Below are positions 34,515-44,541 of a stretch of 64,000 bases of DNA, one piece after another. The notes under the pieces were generated by a model, which saw nothing but the letters and a program-made list of their open reading frames with translations, had not been told where the DNA came from and made no database searches. A program made the position numbers and the translations under genes. The stretch's first letter is position 1; each line of letters opens with the position of its first letter. This DNA is from Branchiostoma floridae (taxonomy: Eukaryota > Chordata > Leptocardii > Amphioxiformes > Branchiostomatidae): NCBI RefSeq assembly GCF_000003815.2, contig NC_049996.1, forward strand, positions 5,598,012 to 5,662,011, in the 5' to 3' direction.

Positions 34515-34869
34515 CAGCTTTTTTCAGAAGCTTTCTTGTTTAAACAATATCAACACAGCATGGTTTTTTATGATAAAATATGCGCAATTGTTCTCGACAT
34601 AATCCATTTCTTCTTGTGAAATTTTGTAATATAAATGTAATATGGATATTCTAAGGAATGTTATAACCACATTAACAAGTACATGAGCATAGATATGCAT
34701 AGATAGGTCTCATCAATATCCATCCCTCCATTGAACCATTGGGGCTATAGGAATTTCGTGGAGCAAGCCGCAAAATGACAAAGTAAAGCCCGTTTCATAT
34801 GCATTTGCCGATCACAGTTTACCGTTGCCTTACATTACCATTGATTTTATTTCAAGTTGCTTCATACTT

Positions 34870-35012
34870 CGTTCCTATCCGATCTTTTCGCTCCTTTTCG
34901 TTCCTTTTCGTTCCTTTTCGTTCCTTTTCGCTCCTTTTCGCTCCTTTTCGCTCCTTTTCGTTCCTTTTCGTTCCTTTTCGCTCCTTTTCGTTCCTTTTCG
35001 CACTTTCGGTAC
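34870..35012. repeat. Decamer (TTTTCGTTCC)n tract and linker
   Basis: About a dozen TTTTCGTTCC/TTTTCGCTCC units ending in CCTTTTCGCACTTTCGGTAC. Confidence 0.9.
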
Positions 35013-36060
35013 ACCGTCCCCGTCTGTCTGGCTCCCTGTCTGTGTCTCTCCCTATCTGTCTGGCTCCCTGTCTGTATGCCTCCCCGTCTGTCTGGATCCC
35101 TGTCTGCCTCTCTCCCTGTCTGTATGCCTCTCCGTCTGTCTGGCTTCCTGTCAGTTTCTCTCCCTGTCTGTCAGGCTCCCTGTCTGTCTGGCTCCCAGTC
35201 TGTCTCTCTCCCTGTCTGTCTAGCTCCCTGTCTGTCTCCATCCCTGTCTGTCTCTCTCCCTGTCTGTCTCTCTCCCTGTCTGTCTCCATCCCTGTCTGTT
35301 TCCATCCCGGTCTGTTTCCATCCCTGTCTGTCTCTCTCTCTCTGTATGTCTGGCTCCCTGCCTATCTGTCTCCCTGTCTGTCTGACTCCCTGTCTTTCTG
35401 GCTACCTGTCTGTATGGCTCCCTGTCTGTCTCACTCCCTCTCTGTATGGCTTTCTGTCTGTATGCCTCCCCGTCTGTTTGGCTCCCTGTCTGTCTCTCTC
35501 CCTGCCTGTTTGGCTCCCTGTAAGTATGCCTCCCCGTCTGTCTGTCTCCCTGTCTGTCTGTCTCCCTGTCCGTCTGGCTCCCCGTCTGTCTGGCTCCCTG
35601 TATGTCTGGCTCCCCGTCTGTCTACCTCCCTGTTTGTCTCTCTCTCTCTCTGTCGGTCTGGCTCCCTGTCTTTCTGGCCCCCCGTCTGTCTGGCTCCATG
35701 TCTGTCTCTCTCTCTGTCTGTCTGGCTCCCTGTCTGGCTGGCTCCCTCTCTGTATGCCTCCCCGTCCGTCTATCTCCCTGTCTGCCTCTCTCCTTGTCTG
35801 TCTCTTTTCCTGTCTGTCTGTCTCACCGTCTGTCTGGCTCCCCATCTGTCTGCCCCCCTGTCTGTCTCTCTCCCTGTCTGTCTGGCTCCCTGTCTGTATG
35901 CCTCCGATTCTGCCTGGGTCCCTGTCTGTCTGGCTCCCTGTCTGTATGCCTCCGATTCAGTCTGGGTCCCTGTCTGTCTGTGTCCCTGTCTGTCTTGCTC
36001 CCTGTCTGTATGCCTCCTCATCTGTCTGGCTCCCTGTCCTTTGTTACTCTCTCTCTCTCT
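35013..36060. repeat. CTGTCTGTCTGGCTCC minisatellite B
   Basis: About 1 kb of degenerate units (CTGTCTGTCTGGCTCC, CTGTCTGTATGCCTCC and similar). The lack of stop codons in the unit leaves long open frames on both strands; these are not genes. Confidence 0.95.
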
Positions 36061-36877
36061 CTTCCTTTGCTTTCTGTCGTTGTTTTGAGTTGGCTTCGGC
36101 GCAGTGGCCCTATCTATGGCCCTATCTATACCCACAGTCATTCAAAGCCTGTTGGATGTGTTATTTCTCCGTCTCCCTATCATTTGAACCCGTTATGCTG
36201 GTGTCAACTCTGTGGAACAGCGTCTTGAACACACCAAGTTTGTGTTCCAGAGGGTGATTGGATCTGAAGTTCAGGTGCCGGTCGGTGTGTGTAGGATTAC
36301 GGTAAATACTCAGATGTAGTGAACCGTCGTCTCACTTTCGACCAATTGCTGACGTCACGTATCCGCAAGATAACGTGTTGATAAGATCACGTGTCTGTGG
36401 TTGGTCATTAGTATTGATCCTGAAGAAGGCAGTGGTCATTGACAACTTGATCCGTGTATAAATTTATTTTGGAAAGATTACTACCAACACAGACGAATGC
36501 AGCTTTATTCTAAATGAACTTTTCGCATCAGTTTTGGGGTTTCCAGAGGATGTTATACATACCATCGAATCAACATTGCTCAAACAAATGTATTCAGGAC
36601 CCCAAACTCCTAAAGTATATACTACGTTTTACTTACTGCAAAGTTTTTAAAAGAAATTCCGACGGTGTTGCTGTTACGTACTTTACGCTTATGTGAAGTC
36701 TAGCCATTGGATTACCACTGATATAGTCTATGTTCCACTGTATAATGTATGTATGTTTGATGGCAACAACATCAGTATTGCTGTCTGGCATGTCCTCTGT
36801 ATTGCCTTCGGGCAATTTCAATTAAATATAATAAATAAAATAATGATCATGATATTTGTTTTCCTTCGCAATTGCAG
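36061..36877. other. No gene recognised before lectin exon
   Basis: Unremarkable sequence between the minisatellite and the lectin exon. The exon carrying the lectin signal peptide was not identified here. Confidence 0.4.
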
Positions 36878-37160
36878 CTCCTATGACAGGCGGCTGCCGA
36901 GTCGGGTACAACCTTCTTGCTAGGACCTGCTTTTGGCTCGGTTCCCGAGAAATGTCCTACGATGACGCCAGGTGGGTCTGTAAGAGGGAGCGAAACTAGC
37001 CACGCCTAAAACCAAAGAAGTAGACGTCGCTTTAAGGAGCCTGATCCGCTCAAAAGACCCCAGACAGGACTACGAGTATTGGATCGGGTTAAGGGCTGCA
37101 TTACCTCTTCATAAGAGAGACTGGCGTTGGGAAGATGGGTCTCCTTTGGGCAACTACCAA
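36878..37160 (+). pseudogene. C-type lectin-like domain, exon 1 (frameshifted)
   Basis: Acceptor CTTCGCAATTGCAG ends at 36877; donor GTAAGT at 37161. The first part reads CRVGYNLLARTCFWLGSREM and YDDARWVCK. The frame is then lost at the run AAGAGGGAGCG near 36986. Shifting frame recovers EGAKLATPKTKEVDV, the hallmark WIGL motif (EYWIGLRAAL), then RWEDGSPLGNYQ. C-type lectin-like domains bind sugars or proteins extracellularly. The break means a pseudogene, a polymorphic null or a sequencing error. Confidence 0.75.
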
Positions 37161-37658
37161 GTAAGTTTTTCATGGCATGCCTCTATTTGTCACTCTCTTT
37201 CCTCTCAGCACAACTTTTAGCAACTGTAGAATTTTGTTTAATTTGTGTATAAAAAAACCCTTTTTAACATAAATTATGGAATAATAGAAGACTTTCATTT
37301 CTGGTGGGAAAGATGTTCTACGAAAAATAAGATTAGTATTACATATATCGATATCAACATATTAGTAGCAAGCTAAAGAATGTAATTACTTTTATTTATC
37401 TATTTCTAACATACTTTTTCATCATCAGTTGCTGTTGTTGCATTGTTTTTGTAATTAAGCTTTCTGTTTAATTGCCGTTGATGCTATCACCATTTCATGA
37501 TGGATATTTTATGATAGATTTTTTTTCTGACCTCTTCTCATTCTGAACACTTTGAGCAATTCCGGCAGCGTATTTTTTTGTAAAAGGTACAGTGAATGGA
37601 TACGACTGTGTGATTTGAAGATGAGGCAAACCCAGTTACTCTCAGTGATACATTTGTC

Positions 37659-38143
37659 TTTTTTTTTTTTTTACTCAATGGTCACCACGTAACAAGGCCT
37701 GAAGGCCACTCAAGGTTACGGGTTACATGATTGGAACTGTAACAGCAACTCTTCGCCCTAGGTCAGAAACATCATGATTGAGACCAGCCCAATTGCTCAC
37801 TATGAGTGAGGACTAACTGACCCAATAGGCGAAGCAGGGGTTACGAGGGCTGCTCGGGAGATTCCCTACCCCTATTTTGGTCGGAATGGTTTGGTCCGCT
37901 CAGGTGGATGTTCGCACATGTGGCGGGTTCTTTAACGTGCATAGGGTATGGCTCTCCCCATACATGGGACCTCCATTTAACGTCCTATCCGAGGGACGAC
38001 TCATTTTTCACTTGAGTAAAGTGAGGAAAGTCGTGTAAAGTGCCTTTCCCAAGGGCACAAGACCGGCAACACGGCAGGCGGATTCGAACCGGCGACCTCT
38101 CGGTCACGGGCCGAATACACTACCACTGTGCTACGCGGCCCCA
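37659..38143 (-). mobile_element. tRNA-derived SINE in lectin intron
   Basis: Head at 38143: GCGTAGCACAGTGGTAGTG (A box) and GGTTCGAATCC (B box). The body includes AAAGGCACTTTACACGAC, and a poly(A) tail appears as a T run at 37659-37672. Relatives at 46592-47125 and 49085-49291, all minus strand. Confidence 0.88.
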
Positions 38144-38154
38144 CTATCTTGTAA

Positions 38155-38360
38155 TAGTTGAATTGTAATTTCCAGCACAAAAATTGGACTCACCCAAATT
38201 TTCGACTGCACAGCATCAGTCTTTGTGAAGAAATGAACAATCCACTGCTGTCGTGACGTCACGTTATGCTTATAGAACATGTGACTCGGTGAACAGTAGA
38301 TCATAGGTTGCAGGAAGTCTATGGCGCCCACCGTGTTTGAAATTACAGTTCAACTATTTA
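38155..38360. repeat. Short TIR element beside the SINE
   Basis: AATAGTTGAATTGTAATTT at the left is inverse to AAATTACAGTTCAACTATT at the right. The interior (GGACTCACCCAAATTTTCG, CCACTGCTGTCGTGACGTC) is shared with 62985-63110 and 63550-63937. Confidence 0.7.
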
Positions 38361-38442
38361 AAAAAATGACTTCTACCAACACAGATGAACTTTCAAGTTA
38401 ACATTTGTCTTGTATTTTGGTTTTCTCTTTTCTTTCGAACAG

Positions 38443-38592
38443 GGATGGAACCGGGCAACTCCGGATTACAGATTTGATTATTGGACAAAGCTCTGTGTGA
38501 AATACTGGTCAGTATTTACCGGTTATCCCATGTGGGAAAATCAAGACTGTTCACATAAGCACAGATTTATCTGCCAAGCGCCCCTGACATGA
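38443..38592 (+). CDS. C-type lectin-like domain, exon 2 (C-terminus)
   Basis: Acceptor TTTCTTTCGAACAG ends at 38442, phase 0, matching the previous exon. Reads GWNRATPDYRFDYWTKLCVK, then MWENQDCSHKHRFICQAPLT and TGA. The conserved Cys pair and RFIC end are present. The usual WND is WEN, and no EPN or QPD Ca2+/sugar motif is visible, so canonical mannose or galactose binding is unlikely. Confidence 0.8.
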   Translation, partial: GWNRATPDYRFDYWTKLCVKYWSVFTGYPMWENQDCSHKHRFICQAPLT

Positions 38593-40780
38593 CTGCTAAA
38601 AAGCCAAAGCAAACAGGCTTGCTTATCCTGAGCGTTGTCTTCTCAGTTAAGCTTACCACGCCGAATATGTGCAAGTTAGACATTTTGAAAAACTGCTCTC
38701 TCTGTTGAAATGTGTTCAAAATGGATTGAATTGCATCTGTATGATATGTATCATAATGACTAGAGCTTAATCTTATTGTATTATAATGACTACAACTTTA
38801 ATACCATCTAGTACCATCGTTATTATTGGTCCATTTGTTGGATGTCGTCATAGATGTTAAAATATATCTATTACCAATATATGTACATATACATAACGGG
38901 TGGGGCCCTAACATGGAATGCGCCCTATCTTGACGGTTTTTTTTCTGATCCTTTTCATGCTTAATTACGCCGTCTTTGTTGCCAATGACTGTAAAGCTGA
39001 TTAAAATGTAAATAATGTAAATATTTTCATGCACACAGCTGTCATTTGTATTCAAAACGTATAACATATTAATTTCCTTTTGTTTGAAAAACAGAATTAA
39101 AAAAATGGTACCGCCGAATCACTGCGGTCATCGTTCACAGCGTACACACAATCACAATTTTACCGTTAAAAGGAAGCTGATACATAATGTACCATTCTTA
39201 TGTCTGTTTACTTGATTCTTGAACAACCAACTTCTAAGTTCAGTACACTGTAGCGTAGCACAAAATCAGGAGGTACATTCACAAAACGTCTCACTGCATT
39301 TGCTGCTTGGAACACGGAGCGTGAATCACTCATGGGCAGTATGAATGCATGCCTTATTGAAGAATGTTCTTTGGAAAAACTTTTTAAAGATTCGTTTATC
39401 AAAGCCTTGGACTAACACTCGCTGGTATTAGCGATGAAGCGCCGTGAGTCCGAGCGCGTGAAAAAACGTGCCATGTTAGGGCACTCCCCGTTATGAATGA
39501 TGCACTCGCTATGAGTCTTGAACAATGGGTTTTTTATGCTATTGTGTAATGTTTTTCATGACCTTTTTTAATATTTCTACAATCAAATGACTTGGTGATA
39601 TAGCGTTTGCCTCAGTCTACTTTTAACGAGTAAATGTATATATGAGAAACATGACTACTCTGTACATCCTACAGAAATCACACGGCTAGCACTAATTGAA
39701 CTCATTTGTCAATGCCTCTTTCTAGGAGAATATTAAAATCATGTTTAATGTGTTGAGAGCTGTAGCATTTTGAAATATTTTAAGCAAGGATGCATAGCAT
39801 TTCTAATAAAATCTGAAAACACCAAAGCTTTGTATTCGAAATTTTGTTATTAATATCACATTTCTTTCTTTCTACGAGGATAGCCATAATCATATTTTGT
39901 TGGAGAGTAGTGCTGCGATGTGTTGGATCACTACATTAGGCACACTGGGTAGAAGTTTTCTCTTCTTAGGGCGGTTTTGGGCCAATAAATAAGTAAACGC
40001 AATAACTGAAGGTGTACTCTCACCCCGCAGTGACGCAAGTGTAGTGAGACTGCGCCTTGAGCATCGAATTATACGTTTATCTATTACATGGCCTACACGC
40101 CAATTTCAGCTTCTCATGAATAAATAAAGGTTGAAACAAACAACATATATTCAATCTTCAATAAGTAAACAGTATCGTGCCGTGGGATTTGTAACCGTTT
40201 AGGTAGGTATAAATGCAACCATCTACAGATTTGTTTCACATTCAGTCAGATTAACATATACATTTTTATTCAGATCTATTGACCCCCTTAAAAAATTATT
40301 TATTTAATTTTTTGCCAAACAACTATAAAACGACATCTACCATACCTCATTTTGGTGACCGTATCATTTTCAGAGCAAAAGATCCGTCCAGAGATTCTGT
40401 TTAGAACTGCATTTTTGCCGTGAAAGAAATTTCGTGTGGTCAGTGATCGTGGGAAGCATAGGCGGATCACTACAAATGATCATCGGTATGTCCTTGGAGC
40501 TAAACACTACTTATCTATTTATTTATTTATATATTTATTTTCTATTTTTTTCTATTTTTTTATTGCTTATCTCTCCTTAATGCAGAAAACCACATGCCAA
40601 ACACAGGGATTCACATCCTTTTCGTATCATTATTTTTCCAGTCTCCGTGAAAATTGGTATCGGAAAAAGTTGAGAAATTCGCTACCGTGTCAATCATGGA
40701 ATCCCGTGGAACAAGCTGGGGTATGTGACAGTAGCAGAATATATCTAATTTAACTTGAATGTTCCGAAAATTACTTTATC
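38593..40780. other. No recognisable gene
   Basis: AT-rich sequence after the lectin stop. The first part is probably 3' UTR. No exon or repeat family that I can name, apart from short AT tracts. Confidence 0.45.
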
Positions 40781-41970
40781 AAGTTGTTAGAAAGTAGTGC
40801 AGTGCTAGTACGAGGTACAGTAGGGGAATGGTTCCACACTTCAGACGGGGTCCGTCAAGGATGCCTCCTATCGCCAACGCTATTCAACATTTATCTTGAG
40901 CGCATCATGTCTGATGCCCTTGTGTTGCGCCCCGAACCGTGCCTTGCCCCAAACCGTGCTATGCACGGTTTCGGGCAAAGCAAGGTTCGGGGCACAAACT
41001 CTGCCTCAGATAATTGTGCACTGAGGTCTGACACAACGAACTGAATCGTTAAGGCTTGGAGACTTGATCAAGGTGCAGCTGGACGTTGTCATGTTTATAT
41101 GTGGTATATTCAAATGTAATATAAATGGGATGCACTCACATAGACGTGCTAAACTCTGTGTCTTCGATGCACAGTTTTATCAAGGAGCTATAAGCTCCTT
41201 GGTTTTATGGATGAAAATCATATACTAGTAGTGGGAATCAAAAAGGACAAGATCAAACCTTATTTGGAAACATGGGCGTGAATAATTAGTTATCACTACC
41301 CCGTCAGTAATAGTGATTGACAGCGCTTCTGGGCACAGACCGGGGTAGTCGGGCAGGTGCAATTATAAGTGAAGAAGGCTCCAAGCCTGAGATCCTGGCA
41401 CGTGCAGCAATGACGCTAAAAGCATTGGACAGACTGAAACCAATCTGGAGAGACAAAAACCTTAGCATGAGGTCCAAGCTTAGATTCCTACAGGCCCGTG
41501 TACTCTCCATCTTCATTTATCCATGTGAATCATGGACGCTAAATGCAGAGCTCCAAAGAAGGGTGCAGGCGGTGGAAATGAAATGCCTCAGAAAAATCCT
41601 TGGGATAACTTATCAGGACCACATTACAAACGAAGAGGTTATAAACAACATAAGGCAATATGCTCACTATGAAAGACTCCTAACAGTAGTGAAGAGAAGG
41701 AATTCAACTAAAGTGGTATTGACACGTAATGAGGTCAAACGGACTGTCCAAAGTCATCCTTCAAGGAACTGTCAACGGAGCTATGAGAAGGGGAAGGCAG
41801 AAGAAAAAATGAGCAGACAACATTAAGGAATGGACGGAAAGAGCTTTGCAGCGTCCATCCCGCTGACGCAGGACCGAACAGGATGGAGGAACCTGATCCA
41901 CAGTGCCACCATGCAGCGCCCCCACGACCCGGGAATACTGGGTTAAGGGACTAAGGTAAGGTAAGGTAAG
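40781..41970 (+). mobile_element. Degraded RTE-like LINE (reverse transcriptase 3' part)
   Basis: RT-domain residues SDGVRQGCLLSPTLFNIYLE at 40840-40900. After a hairpin insertion and decay, the C-terminal part runs from SRAGAIISEEGSKPEIL through LQRRVQAVEMKCLRKILGI to a basic tail. It ends in a GGTAA repeat near 41955-41970. Frameshifted and non-functional. Confidence 0.8.
40925..40996. repeat. 72-bp hairpin inserted in the LINE
   Basis: TTGCGCCCCGAACCGTGCCT and AAACCGTGC on the left are inverse to GCACGGTTT and AGCAAGGTTCGGGGCACAA on the right, with almost no loop. It interrupts the RT frame. Confidence 0.85.
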
Positions 41971-41974
41971 AAAG

Positions 41975-42160
41975 TAGGATATTGGTGTATTTTTATACAA
42001 CCAATAAATTCTCACTTCGCTTACGTTTCGAAGACTCTCAGACACCTTCCTCAGAGCTTCTAATTGGAGTTCTGCTTCTCCCCGCTCTGAGGAACGGGTG
42101 TCTGACAGGCACCGAAACGGATGCAACGTGAGTCTATACTGGTTGTTTAAAAGAAATCTC
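41975..42160. repeat. Foldback element (CAGACACCTTCCTCAG family)
   Basis: TTATACAACCAATAAATTC and CAGACACCTTCCTCAGAGC on the left are inverse to GCTCTGAGGAACGGGTGTCT and the ACTGGTTGTTTAA end. Related to 49391-49779. Confidence 0.75.
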
Positions 42161-42754
42161 CAATATTCAATATTCAATGTTAAGTGTTGTTCATTACTTG
42201 CATTTACAAAAGGAACAATCATCCATACCCAAGTTATACATGTACACATAAGGCGAAACAATAGTCATATTCAAACACAATATCACACAAACACACAAAT
42301 TAGCAGGAGCAGACATAAATTCATGTTCTTGGTACTTAACATCATCTACACAAAACCATGATATCTAAACTCGGCACAAAAAGTTTGGAATATCAACTTT
42401 GGCTCATCATACTTCCGTTGTTTCTGCATCAATTTCATCGTGTTATATATCAATAGAAAGCGTGTGTGACTTCCTTTCATAAGATTTCAAATGCCTTATG
42501 ACTATAAATTCTTGGAACGAGCACCAGGGCTGCTTACGTCAGTGGGTCACCAAAAAAAAGTGCCCAAATTTCCTTTCTTGTGTTCAACACTGTATCATCC
42601 TGCTGGTATGGGTGCGTTTGCCAATGATTCAATCTATCCTTTTTCACATAAACTTTTGTAGACAGAACATCTAAGTTTATCTTTAACATTTGAGTAGAGT
42701 ATATGTGCCCTTTTGGCAGTTGGATGACCGAATCAAGGTGCAGACGCGGCAAGG

Positions 42755-43251
42755 AAAAAGCCACGCTGACTGCCGCACGGATAGAGCGTAGTGCGTAGCG
42801 CTTGGCCATGGTGGAGGCAGTGTCATGGTGTGGTGTTTGTATGGCTGCCACAGGAAAAACAAGGTTCACTATCATCCCAGACAACCTCAATACTGTGAGA
42901 TACAGGGACACCATTCTCCATTCAGTCGCAATGTCTTACCTCGTCAGCGTGTTTATGGGACGAAATGCAATTCTGCAAGTATTAGACTACAACGCCCGTC
43001 CACAGAGCAAGGACCATTGCAGACTGTGTGCGTGGACGGGTGGCAGAATGTCATTCGGTCCCATACCTAGACATTGCCAATGAATGAAAAACGGTGTCCC
43101 TGTATCTCACAGTATTGAGGTTGTTTGGGATGATAGTGAACCTTGTTTTACCTGTGGCAACCATACAGACACCACACCATGATACCATGACACTGCCTCC
43201 ACCAAGCGCTACGCGCTGTTACACTCTATCCGTGCGACAGTCAGCGGGGCA
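42755..43251. pseudogene. Tc1-like transposase fragment with inverted partial copy
   Basis: The plus-strand frame includes FTIIPDNLNTVRYRDTIL, and GGGSVMVW appears in a neighbouring frame. Both resemble the catalytic region of Tc1/mariner transposases, frameshifted. About 170 bp (42755-42918) recurs inverted at 43088-43251, giving two arms facing each other. No terminal repeats found. Confidence 0.65.
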
Positions 43252-43348
43252 TTCTCCTTGCATTGAACAAAAGGGCATTGAACAGCATAACTCAAGAAGC
43301 TGTAGACGAATTGTTGCAAATGCATAAATCATTAAGGTCTGTACTCCT

Positions 43349-43539
43349 CGTTGAAGAGATTCATCAGTTACGTAAGTACACAGTTAATAGAACTCACGTA
43401 CCTCCAAATTTTCAATGGCTATCAGTCCACCTTGATCTCGACCCAGTTCTCGCAACTCTCGCGAGACCTGGGTCACTCCGTGATCAAGGTGGATTGATAA
43501 CCATCGAAAATTGATTGATGAAAATTCTATTAACAGTGT
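43349..43539. mobile_element. Foldback MITE with 8-bp duplication
   Basis: Flanked by GTACTCCT (43341-43348 and 43540-43547). Arms contain TCCAAATTTTCAATGG and CTCGCAACTCTCGCGAGA. Same family as 58635-58996 and 62449-62736. Confidence 0.75.
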
Positions 43540-44127
43540 GTACTCCTGACTTTGATGGTGGCTATTGAGCTTCTATGGCCGAACCAAAAGAAGGGCTGCT
43601 AGAAGCTTAATTTAGTCAGGCTAGTATTTTCACTTGTAAGGCCACACCACTTTTATTTGTTGCTTATCGTAGTCACCTGTCCATTTTGTTTTTCATTTTC
43701 AAAACTAAATCAAGCCCCGAGAAAAAATACTACAGATCCTGCAGACCTGTAAATATTACCATTCAGAGCCGCATACACATAATGTCAGTCTTAAATAATT
43801 CATTTTATTCAGAACATAAGTAACAAATCAAAGGAAGGGATTAATTTTATAAAATGTGCCATTGAACTCCTCAGGCTGTTGTTGTTTTTGTATATCTCCA
43901 CCCCAGACCGCTTGAAACAAATTATTTTTATATTTTTCGACCTGCCAATCCAATTTTTGTTAATCCGAGAAGCAACAAATAAATTCGTTGTGGCATTAGT
44001 AAACATAACAAAATTACAACCAATGAAAAAAAAAACAAATCAATTGTTTTTCCTGTGAAACAGTTAAACAGTTATGATGGCATGCTTTTGCTTGTCACTC
44101 TGAAATTGAAGAGCATAGATCAAGAAA

Positions 44128-44409
44128 ATGGATGTATTCCACAATATTTGTCTGCGTAGAATATGTAACATCTATTGGCCAAAAAAGATCAATAATGAAG
44201 AACTGTATAAAAAAGTTGCTCTACATTGGGCCCCTGAGGGGAAAAGAAAACGGGGACGTCCCAAAACTACATGGAGACGTACTGTGGCTAAAGACCTAGC
44301 GGCCATTGGGATCTTTTTGGATGCTGCTCAGCCCCTTGCACAGAACAGACCCCAGTGGAGGAAACTTATCACAGCCTTATGTCCCACATGGGATGAAGAG
44401 GATAAGTAA
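44128..44409 (+). pseudogene. LINE endonuclease/RT C-terminal fragment
   Basis: Reads MDVFHNICLRRICNIYWPKK, then GKRKRGRPKTTWRRTV and a terminal stop. This basic GRP-K-TWRR motif is typical of the C-terminus of LINE polyproteins. No upstream RT domain is attached. Confidence 0.75.
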
Positions 44410-44481
44410 GTATAGATCAAGAAGCTATAGATGAATTTTTGTAATGTTTGCTGAGTTGACAAGTCTGGCCACAGGCAGCCT

Positions 44482-44541
44482 CTAGGTTTCCTGCAGACCA
44501 AGTTTCTCCATGGCGATCAGTCGCAGCTTCTTCCGGTCAAC
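44482..44541 (-). CDS. Acyl-CoA-ligase gene, last exon
   Basis: Acceptor TTTATAAAG; phase 0. Encodes VDRKKLRLIAMEKLGLQET and TAG at 44484-44482. Position and basic character match the C-terminal end of acyl-CoA ligases. Confidence 0.85.
   Translation of the reverse strand, partial: VDRKKLRLIAMEKLGLQET

Noticed and set aside
34799-36257. Several long open frames on both strands (up to 466 codons), rich in CLSGSLSV or DRETDRQ
   Set aside because: They arise from the CTGTCTGTCTGGCTCC minisatellite, whose unit has no stop in most frames. No start context, splice signals or domains.
42534-42914. 126-codon minus frame
   Set aside because: Largely antisense of the Tc1-like fragment.
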